64,000 nt of DNA from Aldrovandia affinis (lineage: Eukaryota; Chordata; Actinopteri; Notacanthiformes; Halosauridae). The notes beneath the pieces were generated by a model. The model made no database searches, was not told the origin of the DNA, and worked only from the letters and a program-made list of their open reading frames with translations. The number at the start of each line of letters is the position of its first letter. Position 1 is the stretch's first letter. Both the position numbers and the translations under genes were made by a program. Below, piece after piece: positions 11,430 through 22,900 of this stretch. The stretch lies in the NCBI GenBank assembly GCA_029706075.1, contig JAINUG010000177.1, positions 1,604,501 through 1,668,500 on the forward strand, given 5' to 3'.

Positions 11430-12195
11430 AAGTACTTTACATTTACATTTTACATTTTAGGCTTATTTAGCACTTACAAAAAGTGCATTCTTAAGATTGA
11501 TCAGTTAGTGCTGGAGATCAATCAATCAATCAATCTTTATTTTTGTATGCATTTACATACGGGTTGCTAAGATTGGCATTTTCAGGGAATCAAAAACCAG
11601 TTAGTGCTGGAGATCAGTGTAGTAACACTGCAAAAGTTAGTTTACATTTTTGTTTGTTACATTTGAACATTTTTACATTTTTAAACATGTAAACAGTGGT
11701 GATGGCAGTTAATTGATGTAGAGAATCAGTGGTAGTGGAGTCTGAAGAGGTGGGTTTTGAGTCGCGGAAGATGGTCAGTGATTCCACGATCCTGACCGAG
11801 TGCGGAAGATCGTTCCACCACCGGGGGGTCAGGACAGAGAAGAGGCGAGACTGCGCGGAGTGGCTGCCGGGCGCCTGGAGGGATGGGACCATCAGTTTGC
11901 CAGAGGAGGCGGAGTGGAGGGGTCTGACTGGTGCGTAGGGTGTGATGAGTGTCTGGAGGTAGGAGGGAGCAGTTCCCCTAGCGGCCTTATATGACAGCAC
12001 CAGTGAATTCAATTTGATACGTGCTGCAATAAGGAGCCAGTGCAGTGTGGTGAGTAGTGGAGTGACGTGTGAACTTGGGTTGGTTGAAAACTAGGCGTGC
12101 AGCGACATTCTGCACTAGTTGCAGTGGTTTGATGGCACAGGCTGGTAGAAATCCCCACTGGGGAAATTTTATAATTTGCCTCATCTTCGGATTCC
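11430..12195 (-). mobile_element. L2/CR1-like LINE fragment (3' part of ORF2), minus strand
   Basis: Minus-strand frames at 11614-12012 and 11987-12184 together show the C-terminal part of a non-LTR reverse transcriptase. Segments resembling LQLVQNVAARLVF, YKAARGTAPSYL and RWWNDLPHSVR appear in the order known for L2-like LINEs. A frame change near 12000 separates them and the endonuclease and catalytic RT domains are absent, so this is a 5'-truncated relic. The far left end (about 11430-11500) resembles LINE 3' UTR sequence and is interrupted by a short secondary insertion at 11521-11597. Confidence 0.85.
11521..11597 (-). mobile_element. 77-bp truncated retroelement 3' end with 19-bp target duplication
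   Basis: The 19-bp sequence CAGTTAGTGCTGGAGATCA stands at 11502-11520 and again, exactly, at 11598-11616. Between the copies lie (ATCA)n and CTTTATTTTTGTATG. Read on the minus strand this ends in AATAAAGATTGATTGATT, a repeat-type tail. A similar tail is seen at 39183-39232. The structure is that of an extremely short, 5'-truncated retrotransposition event. Confidence 0.8.
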
Positions 12196-12411
12196 CATAA
12201 CATTGTCCAAAGCAGAATAATTACTTGTTATTTTTATGGATTTATTTTAAAAAAAAATATATATATATATATTCCTAATTACACACTACAGTAAGCTCTC
12301 ACTCTCACTCATGACCCAACAGCTTCTGGCTCGAGAGTGAAAGTTCATAAATGTGAATGATAGGAAATGTGCTTGTTATGCATCAATAGCATTTCTGAGA
12401 GGGGCTCGTCC

Positions 12412-12624
12412 TTTACATTACAGGCATTTAGCAGACGCTCTTATCCAGATTGACTTGCACAGGATTTACATACAATCCATTTATACAGCTGGATATTTAC
12501 TGAAGCAATTCAGGTCAAGTACCTCACTCGAGGTTACAACCGCAGTGCTCCCACCTGGGAATCGAACCTGCAGCCTTTGTGTTGCAAGCCCAGATCCCTA
12601 ACCACTACACTACACTGCCCCCAT
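12412..12624 (-). mobile_element. tRNA-derived SINE (copy 2), minus strand
   Basis: The minus-strand head has a perfect box A (TAGTGTAGTGG) and box B (GGTTCGATTCC), so the element is transcribed, or once was, by RNA polymerase III. Its tail, in plus-strand form ATTTAGCAGACGCTCTTATC, matches the copy at 7996-8196 and resembles the LINE 3' end at 21895-21940 (CTCTGGATAACAGCGTCT). This suggests mobilisation by the same L2-like LINE. It is better preserved than copy 1. Confidence 0.9.
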
Positions 12625-14645
12625 TCACACTCCTTTCAAACTCGGCTTCTGGCCCAATGGCCTCATTGACCCAGGTCACAGATGGGCCTCTGCCCAAAGA
12701 TTCTCCAGACATATCCATCTCACATCCACAGACAGAACCAGCTCTGTCCCAAACCAGTCAGGTTTGGGCCCGAGAGCCAGTGGTGTACAGAAATAAAACG
12801 AGTCCCAACGTCCCCCGGGCGCCACCGTTCACTTAAATTTTTAAGTTTAAGGGCATTCTTAAAACGCTTGTAATTAAGTGCACACAGACATGCAGAAGTT
12901 GACCGACCCACCTAATGTTTCAAATCATCTCTGAGTAGGGTATCATTTTTGAGTCTTAAATCACTCGGAGCTGGATGGCCATAAAACGGCGAATATGGAA
13001 AACATTGTGTCACTGGACTCCCAGACTCTGCCCAACAACGATCGGGTCTGTTCACTGGTGAGATCTCTGTTTGTTATTTTCCCCTATTTTGGACGCAGTG
13101 GCGAGCCCGACAAGTCGCCCTGCACGAGGGCCGCAAGATGAGACGCGCCGGGAGTCCCGGACACTGTAATGTCAGGATTCATCTGCATGAATTATCACAT
13201 GGTTTTAGCGGTGGGATGGGGAAGTGCAGCGTGTAATTAAATACTTAGCGTCTCTTTATACGCCTCTGACGTGGATTTTTCTCTTTTCCTTCATTATGTT
13301 TTAATAGTTTCGACCCGACCGACTGCTCCGAAGGCCCGACAAGAATGCCTGCCCAAAAAACCAAACTCGGAAACACATCAGTGCAATCCGCGGAACAATG
13401 TCAGCATGATAATGTGTGGTTTGATAATGGTCTTAGCTTGCCCTTGCTCAAAGCACAACTATAAAAAATAAAAAATAAAAAATAAACATATATATATATA
13501 TATATATACTGTATATAGAACCACTATGTCTAACCTCAAAGACAGAAGAATAATACAAATTCAGAAGATGATTTTATGTATATTTTTATGACAACCATCC
13601 ATTCAACAGTCATAAAACTTTGTTCTGAAGTCCCCCCCCCTTTCAAAAACATCAATCAAAATGATTGACATGCTTCTTGTCCAATATGATATAAAATTGG
13701 TATTTGTAACTAGAGTCTTCCATAGGTTTTCCACTGAAATGTGAATGGTTGTATAGATATATACCAGGGGCTGGGGAAATCTAATATAGGAGACTATAGG
13801 AAATATATAAAGCTATAAAACATACATAAAATGTTTCTAAACATATCAGGAGTTTGGGTTTATTTTATTGTTTTTTTCCCCTATAACTCAACCCCAGCTT
13901 CAATAATCCCTAAATCTTGGGACAATGCTTGCCTTATTTCTTTCAATGAAACTGCTTATATTTGAGAGACAGATAGATAGATAGATAGATAGACAAAGGG
14001 AAAATATTTGTCTGGTGTTTAGTACTTCAAAACAGTATGTGTGGCTTATTCACAGATATAGTAGATTTTTTATTTGTATTTATATTTTTTTGGGGGGGGG
14101 GAATTTTTAATTTTCACTTTTTTTTAAAGTATCTTTCACCAAATAGTTTCCATTTACTCTTTTAATCATGCAACCTCAAACATTACATGTTTAAAATGAT
14201 TTCCATAAAAGTACCCCGGGGAATCCAAAATAATAAACAGTTATTAGTAAATGCATTACGATGCCACGGCCTTACGCCTTTCCCTCGAACCACAAACCTG
14301 AACAGGCATCAGTAATGTGTTACATAACGCCCAGGCGCAGGCCCGGCTCCATCACGAAGCACGGAGAGGCTAGCGGAAGCTCATTCTCTCTAAGCCACCT
14401 GACGCGCATGTTTAAAAGTCAGAGAACGGTAATAATGGGGATGGTTGTGCTGAAATATCGATATCGTTTACGATCCGCGTTAAGCTAAATGCAAAAGGTA
14501 CATGGGCCCATAATTGTTGCGGCTTTTAGATGAAGCACGGTTCATCTTCATTGTTTATTAAAATGTATCGCTGTTCTACCAGACCCAAATAAAATAAGTT
14601 CAATCAACCACAGACACATGCATATGAATCAAAGTATCAAACAAC
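12625..14645. other. Unique non-coding DNA with small simple repeats
   Basis: No gene is recognised. The stretch holds an (AAAAATA)n/(AT)n tract at 13465-13515 and (GATA)n at 13970-13993. Sequence at 13140-13260 has a conserved-element texture (CATGAATTATCACATGG, GTGTAATTAAATAC). It is a weak candidate only. Confidence 0.5.
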
Positions 14646-14720
<75 letters not shown>

Positions 14721-14727
14721 TGTATAT
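14646..14727. repeat. (AT)n microsatellite
   Basis: About 80 bp of nearly pure AT, ending in TATACTGTATA. The 80-codon frame across it, rich in Tyr and Ile, is an artefact. Confidence 0.95.
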
Positions 14728-17435
14728 GAGAAAATATATTCATCTGAAATCCTCAGCGTGGGTATTGTTGAAAATATTGAGTGTCAAATTATATATTATG
14801 GTTTTTGTTCAATTTATCCCCGGCTTTTATATGTTATTGCACATTCATTGTCATAACTGACTAGCTCAGACAGTTAATGTTATTACTAATTTTAAGGGGG
14901 CTGAGTACAATGTGTGAAGCAGTAACTGTAACAGTTCCTAAGAACAGGACGATTCGTTTTAGACAAACCAGCCAGGATCTTTCTGACATAAAACAGTACC
15001 AGCAAACAATCAATTCAAGGACAGAACAAAATTATGTTTTTTTTGTTTAAAAAAAAAAAGTGAGACAAAGCCAAAAGTCTGGTAGTGGTTTTTCACTTAT
15101 TTACAATGAGGGATCGAGGGACTGAGGAAAGGAGGGAGTGTGAGGGGAGTGTGTCAGAGAGAGAGAGAGACAGAGAGAGTATACAAGATTTTGCTCAACA
15201 GATGTATCGCGAGCAACACTCAATACATGTACGAAATGAAGTTTGAATGACCTTACATGCCGGTAATCGCTGTCCAATCAAGCACTGAATCAAAGCACTG
15301 AAATGAATCATGGATAAAAAAAAGGACAGTAATGGAGGATGCTGAAATAACATGAATCCAAGAGTTCGCCATCATGCTGACTGAAAAAGCTGTGGCCTAA
15401 TTAAGCCCATTGAGAAGTAGAAGACCATGTTCTCCACTTAGCACCTCAGCAACCTAAACTCTCATCTTTGTTTTCGATCATCATACTCCCATAAAAGTTT
15501 ATTGTGGCCAGCTCCCCCCCCACCCCCCATCCATGTGTTCTCTCTCTCTCCCCTGCACTGTGTGCGTCTGTGTGTTCGCCGACAAGAGCCATTCATCTGT
15601 GCGCCGCGGCTGTCTTTCTCCGCCCCAGAAGCTGATCGGCCTCTCTCCCCCTGGCCTTTGTGCACGGCTAGAAGCCTCTTCATCCCCGCCGTTCATCATC
15701 CTCCAGACGGGGCATTATCCTGCTCTAATGCAGCTGCGTTCGGCCTATCACGAGTGGCCGAGAGACACAAGGAGAATGGAGAGCAGGGAGAGTAAGCGAA
15801 AGAGCAGTGGAGAGGGTGAGCGGCCGGCTCCTGCGCCGAAAGGATCATTTGTGCTCTCTCAAAACGTACGGGGGGGGGGGGGGGACAGGCTAATTACTGG
15901 CTTACCTAGGGCGGCCTGTGAATCCCCATGTCAAAAGGACAGGTGTAGTTATTAACCATCAAAGTGCATTCATATCACGGCACAAAGGGGAGAAGTGGGT
16001 GTACGGGGGCGGGGCTTGTGTAAAATGGCTCTCACTAATAAACCTGTGCTGAGAGCATGAGAGCAGCAGTGTGCTCCACTCCTTGAATGCGGGCGCATTA
16101 AGGCACTCTGACACGGAGCGCCATTCTGGCCCCCAAAAGACAAGAGCAGGAGAAAAGGTAAGAGGGGAAATGGAATGGTTATTAAAAGCTCCAATTTCCT
16201 TTGTGCTGGGTTGTGTAGGTGACCCCCAAAACAACTAAAAAAGAAGCCAGTCTATTAGTGACCCTAGCCAGCTTATGTGAAGCTTGCTCCGGTGGTGGGG
16301 TCACCCGGGTTCACAAAGTTTCGGCTGGGGAGGCTTAGGATGGTCTGGCGAGCACATTCGAGACGGGACCAATCGAACGTGAACGTAACCGAAGTCCTCG
16401 CCCGGCGCGAGGCCATTGAAGACCCTCAGACAAAGCGGCTTCGGCCCTCTCCTTCACCCGTAAATAACGCCATCGAATGCGCCCTGCCGAGCATAAAGGG
16501 AGGCGGTGGGCAGTGGGTGGGGACGGGGGACTGTTTTGGCGGAGAGGGGTGGGCGGGGGGGGGGGGGGGGGCGGGGCGATGGGGTTAGGGGCAAAGGGGG
16601 AGGGGACCCGAATCCTGTGGAATGATCTGGAAAGGATCTATGTTCAAAAAGGTCCCGGGGTGAGGTTGCATGTGTTGTTTTTAAGTGCGAGTCAATACAA
16701 TCGGCCCCTGACATTGTACCCCACCGAGGATCAGATACATCGGGAGGCAGGGGACCTGGGGCTAATGGAGTTAACGGCCTCCTTTCTTCAAAAGGGAGAC
16801 AAGGATCATGAAATTGAATTTTAAATAACTTTTGGGGAGTGGTATGGTAATTCAACACAATGGGAGTAAAAGAGATAAGGAGACAGACAGGCAGGCAGGC
16901 AGGCAGGCAGGGCATGGCAGCTCCCTAATGGCGCTGTGCTGTTTTAAATGCTGTTTTTTGTTGCATCACAGTCACAACAGTTTCTCCTAATCCATCTCAG
17001 GGGTCAGAGGCTTTTGAACCCTCCCACTTCCCTGTGCCTCAGACAGGGATTCTGATCCTTTCACATTCCAGCAGACTTGTTTTGGAGACAAAAAACAAGA
17101 GCCCCACAGAAAGCTGAGATGTCCTGTCTGAGAATTCTCCGCTGTGTGTTGTTCTGTTTCTCTTTTGCCCTTTGCCTCATGGCACAAAGTTCTCCTGAAC
17201 TCCCGTCACATTTAGACCTAGCTCTAATATTCCTAGATTGTTGTTGGTTTCTGGTTTTTATGATCCTGGATAGTTTATTAATGTCTACGTGGACAGCGGA
17301 AAATCAATACTATGAATCCCCCTCTTTGATATTAATTTATTGGCTTGATATTCAAGTTTTGAAGAAAGTCTCAAAGTGTAATGCATGTTCCAGTAAAAGG
17401 ACACATGTGTGCATATAAACACTCACACAAGCCAA
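14728..17435. other. Unique non-coding DNA
   Basis: No gene is recognised. It includes (GA)n at 15155-15178, G13 near 15870-15882, G17 at 16555-16571 and a (GGCA)n tract at 16881-16911. Mixed unique sequence at 16020-16250 and 16265-16500 resembles conserved non-coding DNA. Frames up to 153 codons near 16454-16915 are proline-rich readings of the G tract. Confidence 0.5.
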
Positions 17436-17473
17436 GACACACACACACACACACACACACCCATACACATACA

Positions 17474-17509
<36 letters not shown>

Positions 17510-17554
17510 CACACATACACACACACACAACACACACACACACACACACACATG
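17436..17554. repeat. (CA)n microsatellite
   Basis: About 120 bp of CA repeats with a few ATA and ATG interruptions. Confidence 0.95.
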
Positions 17555-18767
17555 CACATGTCTACCTCCGAACTGTAAGGAGAAGCTAGGAGAGGGTGAG
17601 AGGAGACACAAGTTTGGCGATTAAAGACCACAGGCAGGGTCTTGGTGGAGGGCTACTGTCCTGGAGGAGCATGTGAAGATGGAGGGGGCTTCTGAGTCAC
17701 AGGAACAGTCACAGTCCTATCAACCCCTCCCCATAACCCCTTAAGAGGCCAGCACTAGGGAGACAGGCTATGGGGGCATAATATGAGGGAATTGTTGATA
17801 TCTGTCCTGAGGTAGGTGTGGGGTTCAAACCCCAGGTAAGGTTCCAGACAAGGGGAGGAGCACATACGACATACTGCGACGGCCAAGCCCCGCTAAAGCT
17901 AAGGTCCTGCAAAGTCTCTTAAACCCGCCTCTCAAAAAAACGATTAAATCGCCCTGTGTTTTCACGTTGGACGGCCACCCTGAAGCCGTGTTTACACCTG
18001 AAACACAGTGTGACGCGGAGCAAGAACGGATCAAATTAGCCGGAGATGTGGCGGACTGCCGGTGTAGCAGTGTTCCTCTCGACGAGGTTGGGCTGCGCGG
18101 GCTCAAGCGCTCAGCCAGGGCTCGACGTGCCAGCGCTGCATGGAAACCCTCTAATAAAAGGGCTCCATGCGCGGCTGAGGCCTTCTAAGCATTAATTACA
18201 ACGGGAATCATTTTAGCACAGGCCGCAGCTAAATTACTAGTTTGAAATCAGAAGTGAAAGAGGCTTGAAATTTGATTATATGGCGGGGGGGACGGAAATG
18301 CGCTGTGTACTAGCTGCTGTGATTTTTTTATAGGATGGAGTAGGGCCCATCGCTGCAAAACTTTAAAAAATGCCTCAGCACCTCCATACGAAATCACAAT
18401 GCCAGCTTTCAGTTTGTCTAGTTGCAAAAACTTATCTTAAACCTATTCAGTCAAGTGTTTATAAGTTTTAAGTCACACACAACTCACTAAAGACATGGCA
18501 GAATATGTTAGTCTCGGTCAAGTGGTCATTATGGGTATTATCTACATTGAGGTGCTACGTACTTGCTTATTAGCTTGAAATTAGCCATGAGATGATTCCC
18601 TGTGCACTTTTCAAGCCTGATAAATGTGGAGTGCCTACAATCTCAGATTTGGAGATCCTATTCGATCGTGCATAAAATAAATAGCAGGCCCAATAGCGAT
18701 TATCACGGATATTGATGTAGATGCTTCTTTATTGTGATGTCATACTGATCTCCTCCCCCATGTGGTA
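17555..18767. other. Unique non-coding DNA
   Basis: No gene is recognised. A box-B-like GGGTTCAAACCCC at 17821-17833 has no matching box A or tRNA fold, so it is not called. CpG is moderately frequent at 17970-18190. Confidence 0.5.
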
Positions 18768-18921
18768 CAGGTAACTGCCAAAATAAAGGCAACGCTTTGG
18801 TAACCCTGGCAAGAGAGGAGGGCTTGTTGAAAAGGGTGGCGTCGGGCCTATCTGACAGTACCGGCCGTGGCGCACCCTGACAGGCACTGGTGGTACTGCA
18901 CCCGTTTAAAGGATCCCTCAT
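18768..18921. mobile_element. Truncated MITE of the CAGGTAACTGCC family (copy C)
   Basis: An intact left terminus CAGGTAACTGCCAAAATAAA follows TA at 18766-18767. The other side retains only the subterminal GTTTAAAGGATCCCTCAT (about 18904-18921), which is the inverse of a segment just inside the left end of the MITE at 25962. The right terminal repeat is missing. No coding capacity. Confidence 0.7.
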
Positions 18922-19615
18922 GTGCTACAATCCCAGTGACTGGCACAGCACAACACTATTATATGCCTTATAAGTTCAGTAGACAAGTTGAGTTTCTCCA
19001 GGCCCTGAACACGCTCTAACCAGTGGCCCTCTGTTCACAGTGAACTGGAGTGGACTGCAGGTGCTCACTGGTCCGACCACAATCCCAGGGTCAGTCGGGG
19101 GGGCTCAAGCCCCATTTACATATTTAATTGTTTTTTATAATGCACCCATAAACACAGCACTTCAGCTGCCACCTTCCTTTATAAATAATGCGTTTTGGCT
19201 TTATTGGTGGCTCCTAATGTAAAGGTCAAAGACAGGACCACACAGTCGCTGCTGAATAAATGAGATTATTGCCGGGACTGACAATTACTGTGCGTTTTAT
19301 TTCCACGCCAGCGATAAGCACAAACATAATGGCACTTGTCAGGCCGAGCTTCAACCTCAGATTGCATTGTTAGCTAAAATCCCGCCCCCCCCCTCTGACC
19401 CCGCCTCCACTGAGCGACATCTACCTAATCAGTCGTAATGCATGATAAAAAAAACGAATGCGTGTTTTTATTTTTTAAAAGCCGGCGTGTAAAATGCATT
19501 TTCCCTGGCAAGCTGATGAGCCCTCTCCATTCTGTCGTTTATATCAGAGCAGAGCACGGCGAAACAGCCGACGGACTGTACCACACGGTCCGGTTGGGCG
19601 CTGTACACTCTGCCG
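18922..19615. other. Unique non-coding DNA
   Basis: No gene or repeat family is recognised. A short C-run lies at about 19385. Confidence 0.5.
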
Positions 19616-19629
19616 TCAACCTTATTCAT

Positions 19630-19982
19630 TCATTCATTATCTAAGCCGCTTATTCCTAGTCAGGGTCGCGGGGGGGCTGGAGCCTATCCCAGCATGCGTT
19701 CCGGGCGAGAGGCAGGAATACACCCTGGACAGGTCGCCAATCCATCGCAGGGCACACACACCATTCACTCACACACTCATACCTACGGGCAATTTAGACT
19801 CTCCAATTAGCCTAACGTGCATGTCTTTGGACTGTGGGAGGAAACCGGAGTACCCGGAGGAAACCCACGCGGACACGGGGAGAACATGCAAACTCCACAC
19901 AGAAAGGCCCCCGGCCTGGATTCGAACCCAAGACCTTCTTGCTGTGAGGCGACAGCACTATCCACTGCACCACCGTGCCGCC
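19630..19982 (-). mobile_element. tRNA-derived SINE with 14-bp target-site duplication, minus strand
   Basis: The minus-strand head begins GGCGGCACGGTGGTGCAGTG and contains box A (TGGTGCAGTGG) and box B (GGTTCGAATCC) at tRNA-like spacing. The body is the fish-typical segment with CAGTCCAAAGACATG and CGCGACCCTGACTAGG, and the tail is (AATG)n. The 14-bp sequence TCAACCTTATTCAT flanks it exactly at 19616-19629 and 19983-19996, so the element is complete and its boundaries are certain. A plus-strand frame of 217 codons (19494-20147) runs through it and is not a gene. Confidence 0.95.
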
Positions 19983-19996
19983 TCAACCTTATTCAT

Positions 19997-20569
19997 GAAG
20001 TTTATTTTAGTGTTTGGTTTTTGGTTTGTTATGCTCTTTTTTTTAATACAGCCCCCCCATCCCCACGTTCGCAATTTTTGCACACCGAGAAAGATAATTC
20101 AGGAAAAAGAATCGCAACCGAGGCGGCGTATTCGAAGCGCCTATTAGCGTAAAACACTTACCAGCCTTGAGCTAATCTATAAACACCGACCACTAATCTT
20201 ATTTACAGTTTTAAACTAAAGGACTGCACTTTGCATGAGAGAGAAAACAAATCGCTTGTGAAACAGGTATTCTGAAAGCATTTGCCCATTTGCTCAACGC
20301 ACATCATCTGCAATAGTGCTTTTGGGGATTTATACGGTGATAAATAAAACTAGCCATTTTGGTTTCGATGTTACTTTCACAGTCAACATAAATGAAGACC
20401 ATAGTGGCAGGGACGGAGGGGGCACTGTTATGGTGATGATGGTCTGGGATGAAGAATGTGTTTAACTATGCATCATGCATCAGTCAAACCTGCAGTGAGA
20501 ACAACAAAGAAAAGCAGTCAACCTTTGGACTGTTAGCTTACACACACATATAATATATATATATATTGA
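19997..20569. other. Unique non-coding DNA
   Basis: No gene is recognised. An AT tract (20552-20566) precedes the LINE fragment. Confidence 0.5.
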
Positions 20570-20724
20570 TTTGACTTCTCTGCCCTGAACCCGTTGCTGG
20601 AATGACCTTCCACACTCGGACAGGACCTCCGAATTGCTGGCCATCTTCCACAAGAGACTGAAAACCCACCTCAGACTACACTTCCACTAGTATGTATATA
20701 CTGTATAAGCTATATATATATATA

Positions 20725-21766
20725 CACTCAGTAGCCTCTTTTTAACTACACCTGTACACCTACCCGTTAATGCAATTATCTAATCAGCCAATCATGTGGT
20801 AGCAACTCAATGCATAAAAGCATACAGATATGACCAAGAGTTTCAGTTGTTGTTCAGACCAAAAATGGGGAAGAAATGTGATCTAAGTGATTTTGAGCAT
20901 GGAATGATTGTTGGTGCCAGATGGGGTGGTGTGAGTATCTCAGAAACTACTGATGTCATGGGATTTTCATGCACAACAGTCTCTAGAGTTTACAGAGAAT
21001 GGTGCTGAAAAACAAAAAACATCCAGTGAGTGGCAGTTCTGTGGGCAAAAACGCCTTAATGAGAGAGGTCAGAGGAGAATGGCCAGACTGGTTCAAGCTG
21101 ACAGGAAGGCGACAGTAACTCAAATAACCACGCGTTACAGAGTGGTATGCAGAAGAGCATCTCAGAATGCACAACATGTTGAACGTACATGGATGGACTA
21201 CAGCAGCAGAAGACCACACCAGGTTCCACTCCTGTCAGCTAAGAACAGGAAAATGAGGCTACAGTTGAAGATTGGAAAAACTTTGCCTGGTCTGACGAAT
21301 CTCAATTTCTGCTGTGACATGCAGATGGTAGGGTCAGAATTTGGCGTAAAAAACATGAATGTATCCATCCTGCCTTGTGTCAACGGTTCAGGCTGGTGGT
21401 GGTGGTGTAATGGTGTGGAGAATGTTTTCCTAGCACACATTAGGCCCCTTAATACCAATTGAGCATCATCAGCCTACCTGAGTCTTGTTAGAGCATTGTC
21501 AAACTCATTTCTGCAGGAGTCCAAAAGGTGATTTCACTAATTAGCACCTTTGGGATGTGGTGGAATCACCTGGGAGATTGGTTACAACAGAAACCTGCAA
21601 CATGAATGTGCAGCATTGGATTCTGAGTCCAAATCTGGATGTGGTGGAACAGGAGACGCAACATGAATGTGCTATCTGCAGCATATCAACGTGGACCAGA
21701 ATCTCTGAGGAATGTTTCCAGCACCTTGTACTAGAAAGGTGTACCTAATAAAGTGGCCACTGAGTG
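20725..21766 (+). mobile_element. Tc1/mariner-like transposon, degenerate, with TA target duplication
   Basis: The termini CACTCAGTAGCCTCTTTTTA and the inverse of GGCCACTGAGTG are inverted repeats, extending inward to a shared GGTGTACC/GTACACC box. TA flanks it at 20723-20724 and 21767-21768. The element is 1,042 bp. It contains a recognisable but broken transposase (separate entry). The segment beyond 21462 keeps only scraps of the catalytic region, including CACCTTTGGGATGTGGTGGA. The element is dead and inserted in the 3' UTR of an older LINE. Confidence 0.93.
20865..21462 (+). pseudogene. Broken Tc1-like transposase
   Basis: The ATG at 20865 opens a frame (MGKKCDLSDFEHGMIVGA...) that has the N-terminal helix-turn-helix of Tc1-like transposases and includes FSCTTVSRVYREW at about residues 34-46. 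It stops at 21008. The continuation lies in another frame (20953-21462), with a second DNA-binding stretch (RGQRRMARLVQADRKATVTQ) and decayed catalytic-domain sequence (GLTNLNFCC, NGSGWWWWCNG). The second Asp segment (QDN-type motif) is not found, and only fragments of the C-terminal Glu region remain after 21560. Frameshift, deletion and missing catalytic residues make it non-functional. Confidence 0.9.
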
Positions 21767-22438
21767 TACATACAGTATATACTGTACTGTAAGTACTAAC
21801 TTTCCTCTCCCTATTTTACAGGTGTGGTGTGCATCTGTCTACGATAACGTCTGTTGTATTGTTGCTGTACTGATCTCTTGCTCACTTATTGTAAGTCGCT
21901 CTGGATAACAGCGTCTCCTAAATGTCTAAAATGTCAAATTTGAATGACTTCACACCTCCACTGTACTGTAGCTTTCCCTCCACATTTCTGACTCTATTTA
22001 TATCACTTTCTATTCTATTATATTCTGACAGGGACAACTGTATGAGTATAGACATACACATAGCACGTTACGTGGTATACTGTCTTATCAAGGGATTGAT
22101 AGGGTGAGGGGAGTGGGGTTACTGGGGTTCCTATTATAGCCTTGGCATTGACAATTACATCAAAAGTGGACCGCCCTGTCCCCACCCCACTCAAGCCTGA
22201 CACACATCAGGTCCCCCAAACCAGCAGAGTACTGCCTTTCCAGGATGAGAGAGGCCTTTCATTTATTTATTTATTTTTTCCCTGACACTCCTGTCCTTCA
22301 TCTATTGATCGGCAGGGGAAGCACATCCTCGCGTCGCCCGCTAATAGAGAGCGAAGTTCAACAGCCACTACCTGCTGATCCCCAGACGGATCCATAACGG
22401 CCCACCCATCGAACCGTTACATTTTTTCCCCCCTTCTA

Positions 22439-22441
<3 letters not shown>

Positions 22442-22482
<41 letters not shown>
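22442..22482. repeat. (CT)n microsatellite
   Basis: Forty-one bases of pure CT, followed by a less regular pyrimidine tract to about 22500. Confidence 0.95.
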
Positions 22483-22487
<5 letters not shown>

Positions 22488-22639
22488 CTCTCTTTCACTC
22501 TTTGTGCTGTTAATTCTCTCTCCCCCTCTCCGGCTGGAATGAAAGGAACACTGAAGTGCGGACCTACCGACAACAAAAGCCTTTACTGGTAGGCGGACGG
22601 AGACCACGCAAGCAGGAAGGAATATTTAATTCTGTTTGC

Positions 22640-22900
22640 CCCTTTTCCTCTGAAGTGATTCCTCAGCTCAGGCGCGCACTGCTTGAAGACGCGTGCGCCT
22701 TAATTCACTCTGCATTAATATGAGCATTTGTCCATTTTTGACAAAAATAATTTCGAGAATGAGGCCTCATCAATGGCCTTTTCTTTGTTGCTTGTTTGAG
22801 TGCTTATTTGGCAGCACTTGCTCGATACATCACCTAAAACACTTAATCAATTTGTCCCTATTATGCCGGCCGACCAAACACCTGCAGTAAAGATGTGAAG
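22640..22900. other. Candidate conserved non-coding element
   Basis: Unique sequence with a dense set of TTAAT, ATTAAT and AATCAAT cores, including CTGCATTAATATGAGCATTT and CACTTAATCAATTTGTCCCT. It has no repeat similarity within the window. This texture is typical of developmental enhancers, but conservation cannot be judged from one sequence. Confidence 0.3.

Larger units (their letters stand above)
20575..21945 (+). mobile_element. LINE 3' end (L2-like), interrupted by a Tc1 element
   Basis: The plus strand near 20599-20690 reads as the C-terminus of an L2-like ORF2 (WNDLPHSDRTS..., then FHKRLKTHL) and ends at a TAG (20688-20690). The 3' UTR follows and is split by the Tc1-like element at 20725-21766. 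It resumes at 21769 and ends near 21945 with GTAAGTCGCTCTGGATAACA and the related AGCGTCTCCTAAATG tail. That tail is shared with the SINEs at 7996 and 12412. Everything upstream in ORF2 is missing (5' truncation). Confidence 0.85.

Noticed and set aside
11614..12012. 132-codon minus-strand frame as a host gene
   Set aside because: It matches the C-terminal motif order of L2-like LINE reverse transcriptases and is frame-shifted, so it is a transposon relic.
16454..16915. 153-codon minus-strand frame, proline-rich
   Set aside because: The proline content comes from the G17 tract and neighbouring low-complexity DNA, and a plus frame overlaps it.
17821..17833. Box B-like GGGTTCAAACCCC as part of a tRNA or SINE
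   Set aside because: No box A at the right distance and no tRNA fold or SINE body.
19494..20147. 217-codon plus-strand frame
   Set aside because: It runs through a complete minus-strand SINE with defined target duplications, and there is no domain.
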